Source: Syntrophobacteria bacterium
Lineage (GTDB): Bacteria; Desulfobacterota; Syntrophobacteria; JARFUL01
Assembly: GCA_029289015.1 (NCBI GenBank)
Contig: JARFUL010000023.1
Span: forward strand, 1 to 9,466
Direction of reading: 5' to 3'
Length of the DNA: 9,466 nucleotides
The notes under the pieces are model-generated. The model was not told where the DNA came from. It ran no database searches and saw only the letters and a program-made list of their open reading frames with translations. This document shows, piece after piece, positions 1 through 5,780 of this stretch. Within the stretch, counting starts at the first letter, position 1. Each line of letters opens with the position of its first letter. Made by a program: the position numbers and the translations under genes.

Positions 1-11
1 GGAAGCAGGCT

Positions 12-743
12 ATGCTGATTTTGAGGGCGATCCAGGCCGGATATGGTAATATCCGCGCGCTGAAGGGGGTCTCGCTCCACGTCAACGATGGGGAGATCGT
101 AACCCTCATCGGGCCCAACGGCGCGGGGAAGAGCACCACCCTCAAGACCATCTCCGGCATCATCAAGCCCATCAAGGGGCAGATCATCTTCGAGAAGGAG
201 GAGATCGGGGGCCAGAGCGCGGAGGAGATCGTCCAAAGGGGCATAAGCCAGGTGCCGGAGGGGAGAAGGGTCTTCAGGACCATGACGGTGAAGGCCAACC
301 TCGAGATGGGCGCGTTCATCCGCCAGGACCGCGAAAGGGTCAAGAGGGAGATCGACGAATACTGCATGAGGTTCCCGGTCCTGGGCCAGAGGTCCAACCA
401 GCTCGCGGGCACGCTCTCAGGAGGAGAGCAGCAGCTCTTGGCCATGGTCCGGGGGCTTATGTCCCGGCCCCGCCTCCTGATCCTGGACGAGCCTTCCATG
501 GGGCTCGCGCCCAAGCTGGTAAAGGAGATCTTCGAGATTATCACCGGCCTCAGGGAGGAGGGCACCACCATTTTATTGATCGAGCAGAACGCGAGGGCCG
601 CGCTCAAGGCCGCGGACAGGGGATATGTTCTGGAGACAGGCAAGGTTGTCCTCCAGGGAAAATCCGAGTACCTCCTGAATCACACGGAGGTTCAGAGGGC
701 CTACCTTGGAAAGGGCTACCGGGAGGTTTGGGAGAATGGTTGA
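12..743 (+). CDS. livF: LivF-type branched-chain amino-acid ABC transporter ATP-binding protein
   Basis: ATPase subunit of a LIV/HAAT-family importer for branched-chain or related amino acids, acting at the cytoplasmic face of the inner membrane with LivG, LivH, LivM and a periplasmic binding protein. The 243-residue length is normal for LivF. Seen in the sequence: Walker A GPNGAGKST (residues 34-42), the stretch QVPEGRRVF (80-88) typical of LivF, ABC signature LSGGEQQ (135-141), Walker B LLILDEP (155-161), and IEQN (190-193), where LivF proteins carry Gln at the H-loop position. The ATG is preceded by a GGAAG at 1-5. The other transporter genes are presumably to the left of the window, as livF is often last in the set. 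Its stop lies inside the start region of the next gene (8-bp overlap), which indicates translational coupling. Family assignment is firm; the transported substrate is not readable. The downstream aromatic-oxoacid genes make aromatic or branched amino acids plausible. Confidence 0.95.
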   Translation: MLILRAIQAGYGNIRALKGVSLHVNDGEIVTLIGPNGAGKSTTLKTISGIIKPIKGQIIFEKEEIGGQSAEEIVQRGISQVPEGRRVFRTMTVKANLEMGAFIRQDRERVKREIDEYCMRFPVLGQRSNQLAGTLSGGEQQLLAMVRGLMSRPRLLILDEPSMGLAPKLVKEIFEIITGLREEGTTILLIEQNARAALKAADRGYVLETGKVVLQGKSEYLLNHTEVQRAYLGKGYREVWENG

Positions 744-2052
744 CAGAAGAGTCAATATCTGGGAGCCGGACGCGGAGTGCATGGATAGGGAGGAGCTCGA
801 GCTCTTCCAGTTCGAGAGGCTCCAGGCCACCCTGAACCGGGCATACAAGAACGTGGCCTTCTACAAGAGGCGGTTCCACGACCTGGGGTTCGACCCCGAG
901 GACTTCGACGACCTCGAGATGCTGGCCGAACTCCCGTTCACCACCATCCACGACCTGATGGACTCCTACCCCTACGACATGTTCGCGGTCCCGCTCAAGG
1001 AGGTGGTGCGGATCCAGACCTCCTCCGTGTCGGCCCGAAAGCCCATTGTCATCGGGTACACCCGCTCGGACCTCCACATCTGGCGCCACCTAGCAGCCAG
1101 GATTCTCGTGGCCGGAGGGGTGAGGGAGGACGACGTGGTCCAGAACTCCTTTGCCTACGGGCTCTTCACCGGAGGGCTGGGGCTCCACTACGGCGCGGAG
1201 CTCATAGGCGCGTCGGTGATCCCCACCTCCACGGGCAGGACCCACCAGCAGGTAAGGATCATGGAGGACTACCGCACCACGGTCCTGCTCTCCACCCCTT
1301 CTTATGCGCTGGTCCTAGCGGACGAGCTGGAAAAGCAGGGCAGGAACGCGAAGAGGCTCAACCTGAGGTACGCGCTCCTAGCGGGCGAGCCCTGGACCGA
1401 GGAGATGCGCGCCCAGATCGAGGAGAGGCTCAAGGTCGTGGCCACGGACAACTACGGGCTCTCGGAAGTCATGGGCCCCGGGGTCGCGGGCGAGTGCCTC
1501 GAACGCGCGGGCATGCACGTGGCAGAGGGGCACTTCATCGCGGAGGTGGTGGACCCCAAGAGTGGCGAGCGCGTTCCCCCGGGTGAGGTGGGGGAGCTTG
1601 TGCTCACCACCCTGACCAGGGAGGCGGTCCCCCTGATCCGCTACCGCACCGGCGACCTCACCTCCCTCATCACGGAGCCGTGCCCGTGCGGCCGCACCCT
1701 CAACAGAATATCCAGGATAGCGGGCAGGGCCAACGACACGGTGGTGGTGAGGGGCATCAACGTCTTCCCCGACCAGGTAAGCCACCTCCTCCAGGAGATC
1801 GGGGGGGCCGAGCCTCCTTTTATGCTCGTGGTCTCAAGGGAGCAGAACCGGGACGTCCTCACCCTTATCATAGAGGTGACGGAGAGCCTCTTCTCTGATA
1901 AGATGAGTCACCAAACCGCGCTGGTGGAAGAGATTCGAAACAGGTTCTCCCTCTTGATCGGGCTCAACCCCATCGTCAAGCTGGTGGAGCGCGGAACTGT
2001 AGGTGAGAGCGGTGACGAAGCCAAACGGGTTCTTGATAAAAGGTTCTCCTGA
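736..2052 (+). CDS. Phenylacetate-CoA ligase (PaaK) family protein with degenerate catalytic motifs
   Basis: Member of the ANL adenylating superfamily, PaaK branch, 438 residues, which is normal family length. PaaK enzymes activate phenylacetate or other aryl acids with ATP and CoA in the cytoplasm. Clear family landmarks: YGLSE (240-244), YRTGD (303-307), the CPCGR cysteine pair (316-320) and RGINVFP (339-345). Two catalytic regions are abnormal. The phosphate-binding loop, normally SSGTTGKP, reads SSVSARKP (96-103), so its glycines and threonines are gone although the following IVIGYT fits the family. The C-terminal motif, normally SEGKAKRV, reads SGDEAKRV (425-432), placing Glu428 where the adenylation lysine is expected. 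The frame is intact through both places and no nearby frameshift restores the motifs. Start: ATG 736 is preferred over an in-frame ATG at 706 because it has GGGAGG at 721-726 and gives the usual short PaaK N-terminus; it overlaps livF by 8 bp. Co-location with iorAB suggests an aryl-acetyl-CoA-related role, but catalytic activity is doubtful. No gene symbol is given for that reason. Confidence 0.88.
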   Translation: MVDRRVNIWEPDAECMDREELELFQFERLQATLNRAYKNVAFYKRRFHDLGFDPEDFDDLEMLAELPFTTIHDLMDSYPYDMFAVPLKEVVRIQTSSVSARKPIVIGYTRSDLHIWRHLAARILVAGGVREDDVVQNSFAYGLFTGGLGLHYGAELIGASVIPTSTGRTHQQVRIMEDYRTTVLLSTPSYALVLADELEKQGRNAKRLNLRYALLAGEPWTEEMRAQIEERLKVVATDNYGLSEVMGPGVAGECLERAGMHVAEGHFIAEVVDPKSGERVPPGEVGELVLTTLTREAVPLIRYRTGDLTSLITEPCPCGRTLNRISRIAGRANDTVVVRGINVFPDQVSHLLQEIGGAEPPFMLVVSREQNRDVLTLIIEVTESLFSDKMSHQTALVEEIRNRFSLLIGLNPIVKLVERGTVGESGDEAKRVLDKRFS

Positions 2053-2086
2053 CGGGTACGGTCTTTCCAGAGGCAAGGGGCCGGTG

Positions 2087-2503
2087 GTGTTCAAAGTTGC
2101 GCTTTCGGCCTCTTTTCTAATTTTTGTGGCCGGTTTTGTCTTGGCGGCCCGGGCCAGCACCCTGAGGGTTTCGGGCAGGCTCGTAAGCTTCGGGTGCAAC
2201 CACGGCAGGTACGAGGCCGAGATAGCCCTGAGCAACCCCCACGACTTCGTCCAGCACCCCCACCTGTATGTTAAGCTTACTAAGGAGGGGCTTTACAGCT
2301 CGACCTGCGTGGAGCTGGTGGAGTATATCCCGGAGCTCCCGCCCAGGTCGGAGGCCGCATACACCATAGGGTTCGAGACCACGTGCGAGAGCGTGGTGCA
2401 GCCCGAGTTCAGGCTGATGCTCAAGAGGTTCCTCAACAAGAGGGTAAGGGAAGAGATAGCCAGGTGGGCCGAGGAATGCCCGCGCATGAGGGTAGAAGAA
2501 TGA
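2087..2503 (+). CDS. Small exported four-cysteine protein of unknown function
   Basis: Not recognised as a known family. The likely start is one of two adjacent GTG codons (2084 or 2087) behind the purine-rich AGGCAAGGGG at 2071-2080. An upstream in-frame ATG at 2003 would lie deep inside the paaK-like gene and would put a long polar leader before the hydrophobic segment. From the GTG at 2087 the protein is 138 residues: a signal peptide with hydrophobic core (VALSASFLIFVAGFVLA) and an Ala-Arg-Ala site before Ser, then about 115 mature residues. The mature part has four cysteines (in FGC, STC, TTC and EEC), enough for two disulfides, and alternating hydrophobic stretches suggesting a small beta-sandwich, followed by a charged helical C-terminus. 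The stop overlaps the next start as ATGA, so the two exported proteins are likely made together and may work together. Coding status is supported by the signal peptide, the tight packing and the overlap; function is unknown. Confidence 0.72.
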   Translation: MFKVALSASFLIFVAGFVLAARASTLRVSGRLVSFGCNHGRYEAEIALSNPHDFVQHPHLYVKLTKEGLYSSTCVELVEYIPELPPRSEAAYTIGFETTCESVVQPEFRLMLKRFLNKRVREEIARWAEECPRMRVEE

Positions 2504-3105
2504 GATCCGCGGGATTGATACTGATGGTTTTTGCCGTGGGGCTCCTCTTGCCCCAAAGCATCCTTTCTGGGGAGATCTACCGCTACGTGGACGAGCAGGG
2601 AAAGCTCCACATAACCGACACCCCGCCCCCAGAGGGCAGGCACAGGAACATCAAGGTATACCGCCACCGGGCTGCTCCCGTGAGCAAAGCGCCCCCGGAA
2701 AAGAATGACGATAAGGCGGCCTATGTTCTTCCCTTTTCCCGGGAGGGTTTTCACGGGATGCTGGTGGAGGCCACCCTCACCAATGGAATCAACTCCATCA
2801 CCCGGCGTTTCGTGGTAGATACCGGGGCCTCGGCAACGGTGATAACCATCGAGGATGTAAAGCAGCTGGGCATCTCTGAGGAGGACGTAACAGGGTCCTC
2901 CCTGGGGATGGTGCCCGGGGGCGGGAGGGTTCTGGCCATCCACGTGCCCCTCGATTCCATGACCCTCGGGGACCTTGAAATATCGAACCCGGTGGTCGCG
3001 GTGATAAAGGGCGGAAGCATGCGCCTTTTGGGCATCGACGTCTTGGGCAGGTTTGACCTTGAGGTGAAAAACGAGCAGGGTATCATCATCCTGAAACAAA
3101 AGTAA
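2500..3105 (+). CDS. Exported DUF4124 / retropepsin-like aspartic protease
   Basis: 201-residue exported protein with two recognisable parts. A signal peptide (MRSAGLILMVFAVGLLLPQS) is followed directly by a DUF4124 domain (GEIYRYVDEQGKLHITDTPP, about residues 23-43, with a basic tail to about 60). A retroviral-type aspartic protease domain then spans about residues 80-201. It contains the catalytic DTGAS (Asp107), preceded by FVV and followed by a hydrophobic VITI strand, and the second hydrophobic-Gly motif LLGIDVLGRF near the C-terminus. One Asp per chain implies a homodimeric active site, as in retropepsins. The ATG at 2500 gives a clean signal peptide and an ATGA overlap with the preceding gene; an earlier in-frame ATG at 2383 would produce a highly charged N-terminus with no export signal. 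The protein probably acts in the periplasm or is membrane-tethered. Substrate is unknown, and the adjacent small exported protein is a possible partner or target (inference). Confidence 0.85.
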   Translation: MRSAGLILMVFAVGLLLPQSILSGEIYRYVDEQGKLHITDTPPPEGRHRNIKVYRHRAAPVSKAPPEKNDDKAAYVLPFSREGFHGMLVEATLTNGINSITRRFVVDTGASATVITIEDVKQLGISEEDVTGSSLGMVPGGGRVLAIHVPLDSMTLGDLEISNPVVAVIKGGSMRLLGIDVLGRFDLEVKNEQGIIILKQK

Positions 3106-3111
3106 TGGAGG

Positions 3112-3132
3112 CCGCGTCTCGTTTGCACGCGG
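3112..3132 (+). other. Short GC-rich hairpin before iorA
   Basis: A perfect 6-bp inverted repeat, CCGCGT at 3112-3117 and ACGCGG at 3127-3132, encloses a 9-nt loop in the 43-bp gap between the protease gene and iorA. No run of T follows, so it does not look like a Rho-independent terminator. It sits just upstream of the iorA ribosome-binding purines (GGGGGAA, 3137-3143) and could affect mRNA processing or initiation. It may also be chance in GC-rich DNA. Confidence 0.3.
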
Positions 3133-3148
3133 GCCCGGGGGAATATTG

Positions 3149-4993
3149 ATGCACAGACTACTGCAAATAAAGGACCGGGAGACCGATCTGGCGCTGGGCA
3201 ACGACGCGATAGTACGGGGGGCCCTGGAGGCGGGGCTGGCCTTCGCGAGCTGCTACCCGGGAACACCTTCATCGGAGATCGGGAACAATCTGTACATCAT
3301 ATCCAAGGAGACCGACGTATACTTCGAGTTCTCCGTGAACGAGAAGGTGGCCCTCGAGGTGGCCGCGTCCGCGGCCCAGTGCGGGCTACGGTCCATGTGC
3401 TCCATGAAGCACGTGGGGCTCAACGTGGCCTCGGACGTGCTCATAACCCTGGCCTACATCGGGGTGGAGGGGGGGCTCGTGGTGGTGAGCGCGGACGACC
3501 CGTCGCTCCACTCCTCCCAGAACGAGCAGGACAACCGCTACTACGCGAAGCTGGGGGGGCTGCCCATGCTCGAGCCCGCGGACCCGGGGGAGGCCTACCT
3601 GATGACCAGGGAGGCCTTTGAGATCTCCGAGCGCTACAGGGTCCCGGTCATCCTGAGGACCACCACCAGGGTCAACCACTCCCGCTCTCCCGTTACCTTC
3701 GGCCCCCTGGCCGCGCCCAAGACAAAGGGGGAGTTCAAAAAGAACCCCTTCAGGCTCGTGCCCATACCCGCGGTCGCTAGAGAGCTCCACAAGGAGCTCC
3801 TCGGCAAGCGGAAAGATATGGCCGAAGACGCGGCCCGGTCCCCCTTCAACACCATTTCGGGCGAGGGGACCGTGGGGGTGGCTTCCTCCGGCGTGGCCAG
3901 ACACTATGTCGCGGACGGGCTGAGGGAGCTCGGGATAATGGACAGGGCCAGGGTTCTCAACCTCGGCTTCTCCCACCCCTTTCCCCACAAGCTGGCCAAG
4001 GAGTTCTTGGCCTCCGTGAACACGGTGCTGGTGGTGGAGGAGCTGGAGCCCATCCTGGAGGAGAGCCTCAAGGTGGTGGCCCTACACGAGGCGCTCTCCA
4101 TCTGCATCGAGGGCAAGCCCCCGGGGCCCATTCCCCGCCACTTCGAGCTCGATCCCATAACGGTGAAGGACGCGCTCGCGTCCCACTTTGGCGTGGAGTT
4201 CTCCCGGCCCCAGACCGTCCGGGTGGACGACCTCCCGCCCCGGCCCCCCAACCTCTGCCCGGGCTGCCCCCACAGGGCGACGTACTACTCCATAAAGAAG
4301 GTCTTCGGCGACCACGCGCTCTATCCGTCGGACATCGGGTGCTACACCCTGGGAATCCTGCCGCCGCTCAGCGCGGCGGACTACCTCCTGTGCATGGGCT
4401 CCTCCATAGGCACGGGGTGCGGCTTCTCCGAGGTCCAGGAGAGGCCCGTGGTCTCGTTCATCGGGGACTCCACCTTCTTCCACTCCGGCATAGCCGGGCT
4501 GGTGAACGCCAAGTTCAACAACCACGACACGGTCCTGGTGATACTGGACAACTTCACCACCGCAATGACCGGCCACCAGCCCCACCCGGGCACCTCCCTC
4601 ATGCCGGAGGGCGAGGTGGAGCCCGCGGTCTCCATTGAGGGGCTGGTGGAGGGGATAGGCATCGAGGAGGTCGCGGTGATCAACCCGCTGAACCTCAAGA
4701 AGTCCATCAAGGCTCTGGAGAAGATCGCGTCCTCGAAGGCTAAGGGGCCCAAGGTGGTGGTGGCCAGGGCGGTCTGCCCGCTCTACCACCGTGCGGTCAC
4801 GGGAAAGAGGAAGCCCATCGTCTTCCAGGTGCAAGATTCCTGCGACATGTGCCGGGACTGCATAGACGACCTCGCGTGTCCCGCGTTCTCCCTCACGAAC
4901 GGGAGGATAGAGATTGACGAGAGGCTTTGCAACGCGTGCGCGGTCTGCTCCCAGATCTGTGATTCCATCAAGCCCAAGAAGGTGGCCGGGTGA
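3149..4993 (+). CDS. iorA: Indolepyruvate:ferredoxin oxidoreductase, alpha subunit
   Basis: Large subunit (614 residues, normal length) of the cytoplasmic IorAB enzyme. IorAB oxidatively decarboxylates indolepyruvate, and often phenylpyruvate or 4-hydroxyphenylpyruvate, to the arylacetyl-CoA plus CO2, passing electrons to ferredoxin. Domains in order: N-terminal pyrimidine-binding domain with CYPGTPSSE (35-43) and a conserved glutamate in the FSVNEKVALE segment; central transketolase-C-like domain (about 230-350); TPP-binding domain with LCPGCPHR (369-376), GDS (439-441), an FNN further on and the DNFTTAMTGHQPHPG segment; and a C-terminal ferredoxin domain. Cysteines 565, 568, 571 and 577 form the first cluster motif and 594, 597, 600 and 604 the second. 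The last cysteine is followed by Asp rather than the usual Pro, and the protein ends only ten residues later. ATG 3149 is chosen (an adjacent TTG at 3146 is possible), with GGGGGAA a suitable distance upstream. iorB follows after an 11-bp gap. Confidence 0.96.
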   Translation: MHRLLQIKDRETDLALGNDAIVRGALEAGLAFASCYPGTPSSEIGNNLYIISKETDVYFEFSVNEKVALEVAASAAQCGLRSMCSMKHVGLNVASDVLITLAYIGVEGGLVVVSADDPSLHSSQNEQDNRYYAKLGGLPMLEPADPGEAYLMTREAFEISERYRVPVILRTTTRVNHSRSPVTFGPLAAPKTKGEFKKNPFRLVPIPAVARELHKELLGKRKDMAEDAARSPFNTISGEGTVGVASSGVARHYVADGLRELGIMDRARVLNLGFSHPFPHKLAKEFLASVNTVLVVEELEPILEESLKVVALHEALSICIEGKPPGPIPRHFELDPITVKDALASHFGVEFSRPQTVRVDDLPPRPPNLCPGCPHRATYYSIKKVFGDHALYPSDIGCYTLGILPPLSAADYLLCMGSSIGTGCGFSEVQERPVVSFIGDSTFFHSGIAGLVNAKFNNHDTVLVILDNFTTAMTGHQPHPGTSLMPEGEVEPAVSIEGLVEGIGIEEVAVINPLNLKKSIKALEKIASSKAKGPKVVVARAVCPLYHRAVTGKRKPIVFQVQDSCDMCRDCIDDLACPAFSLTNGRIEIDERLCNACAVCSQICDSIKPKKVAG

Positions 4994-5000
4994 AAGGAGT
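4993..5000 (+). promoter_or_regulatory. Ribosome-binding site of iorB
   Basis: The strong Shine-Dalgarno AAAGGAGT begins at the last base of the iorA stop codon and lies 4 nt before the ATG at 5005. This selects ATG 5005 over the in-frame GTG at 4990, which overlaps the iorA stop and has no good site of its own. Confidence 0.75.
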
Positions 5001-5004
5001 TCCC

Positions 5005-5592
5005 ATGAAGTCTCTCAACATGTTCATCACCGGAGTGGGCGGCCAGGGAACCCTTCTGGCCTCCAGGGTCCTCGGGGAGGCCGCGCTCATGGTCGGGATG
5101 GGCGCGGTGGTGGGGGAGGTCCACGGCATGGCCCAGAGGGGCGGCGTGGTGGAGTCGGTGGTGGTCATAGGCGAAAGGAAGGGGCCCGTGCTCTCCGAGG
5201 GGGAGGCGGACGTGCTCCTCGGGTTCGAGCCCATGGAGACCCTGAGAGCCCTGAGGATGTGCCACCGGAACACCATCGTGGTCTCGAACCTAACGCCCGT
5301 GGTCCCCTTTACCGTGACCTCGGGAAAGGCCGAGTACCCGGACGTGGACTCCATGATGGAGAAGGTGAGGGGGGCTGTGGGGAGGCTGGTGGCCCTGGAC
5401 GCGGACCGGCTGGCAAAAGAGGCCGGCTCTCCCCGCGCGATGAACGTGGTGCTGGTGGGCGCGCTGGCAGCCACCAACACTCTCCCCTTCGACGCCGAGA
5501 TACTGGAGGAGGCCATACGCGCCACGGTCAAGCCCGCGTTCGTGGAGATCAACCTCAGGGCTTTCAGGAGCGGCGTTTCGGCTGTAACGTAG
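5005..5592 (+). CDS. iorB: Indolepyruvate:ferredoxin oxidoreductase, beta subunit
   Basis: Small subunit (195 residues) of IorAB, belonging to the pyruvate/ketoisovalerate oxidoreductase gamma-domain family that pairs with the TPP-containing alpha chain. Seen: the glycine-rich N-terminal motif GVGGQG (10-15) after a short beta strand, and EVHGMAQRGG (38-47), the family signature (usually with T in place of the V). GEADVLLGFEPMETLRAL follows, as is typical for the family, and the C-terminus carries the short AFRSG segment. Start chosen by the strong ribosome-binding site just upstream. It is adjacent to and surely co-translated with iorA. The preceding LIV transporter ATPase fits uptake of amino acids that are transaminated to the oxoacid substrates. 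This is the last gene of the first transcription unit, as a 188-bp spacer with hairpins follows. Confidence 0.95.
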   Translation: MKSLNMFITGVGGQGTLLASRVLGEAALMVGMGAVVGEVHGMAQRGGVVESVVVIGERKGPVLSEGEADVLLGFEPMETLRALRMCHRNTIVVSNLTPVVPFTVTSGKAEYPDVDSMMEKVRGAVGRLVALDADRLAKEAGSPRAMNVVLVGALAATNTLPFDAEILEEAIRATVKPAFVEINLRAFRSGVSAVT

Positions 5593-5593
5593 C

Positions 5594-5626
5594 CCTGCCG
5601 GGCCCGGGGCTTGGCCGCGCGGCAGG
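5594..5626 (+). terminator. GC-rich hairpin directly after iorB, possible terminator
   Basis: A perfect 7-bp outer stem, CCTGCCG (5594-5600) with CGGCAGG (5620-5626), starts one base after the iorB stop codon. Inside it GGCC at 5601-5604 can pair with GGCC at 5613-5616, lengthening the stem with a 3-nt bulge. The base is followed by AAAAGTGG and not by a T run, so it is not a canonical Rho-independent terminator. It could assist Rho-dependent ending or protect the 3' end of the mRNA. Confidence 0.4.
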
Positions 5627-5635
5627 AAAAGTGGC

Positions 5636-5664
5636 TTGCTTTCATGGTTCTCTTTACCTTTAAT
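5636..5664 (+). promoter_or_regulatory. Putative sigma70-type promoter for the transglutaminase gene
   Basis: TTGCTT at 5636-5641 (keeping the TTG of the -35 consensus) is separated by exactly 17 bp from TTTAAT at 5659-5664 (five of six matches to TATAAT). The region is conspicuously AT-rich compared with its surroundings and lies in the only sizeable gap of the window. Transcription would start near 5670, leaving a leader of about 110 nt that contains the hairpin at 5704-5731. This is a prediction from pattern and spacing only. Confidence 0.42.
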
Positions 5665-5703
5665 GTACGCGGGGCCAAACTCCGGATCCAGAAGTGATGT
5701 GGG

Positions 5704-5731
5704 GCCTCCCCCGGTCAAAATGCGGGGAGGC
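5704..5731 (+). other. Perfect 8-bp GC-rich hairpin in the leader upstream of the transglutaminase gene
   Basis: GCCTCCCC (5704-5711) and GGGGAGGC (5724-5731) form an uninterrupted 8-bp stem with a 12-nt loop (CGGTCAAAATGC). TGGG at 5700-5703 and CCCA at 5737-5740 could extend it past a bulge. It is followed by an A-rich stretch, not T's, so it is not a + strand terminator. The CCTCCCC arm is also anti-Shine-Dalgarno-like and could pair with the GGGAG at 5766-5770, but this alternative pairing is speculative. Confidence 0.4.
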
Positions 5732-5780
5732 GCGCACCCAATACCAAAAAGCATTTCCGTCACCTGGGAGTACAAAAGCC

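Noticed and set aside
1..11. End of an upstream livG gene overlapping livF
   Set aside because: Too few bases to assign: more than one upstream frame could end just inside livF, and no LivG-like C-terminus can be recognised.
1012..1050. A compensated frameshift explaining the odd phosphate loop of the PaaK-like protein
   Set aside because: Neither alternative frame across 1012-1050 encodes anything like SGTTGKP, and flanking residues (VVRIQ before, IVIGYT after) match the family in the same frame, so the substitution looks genuine.
2293..3201. Minus-strand open frame of 302 codons opposite the exported protease
   Set aside because: It has no domain or plausible start context, and it overlaps three + strand genes supported by motifs, signal peptides and start/stop overlaps.
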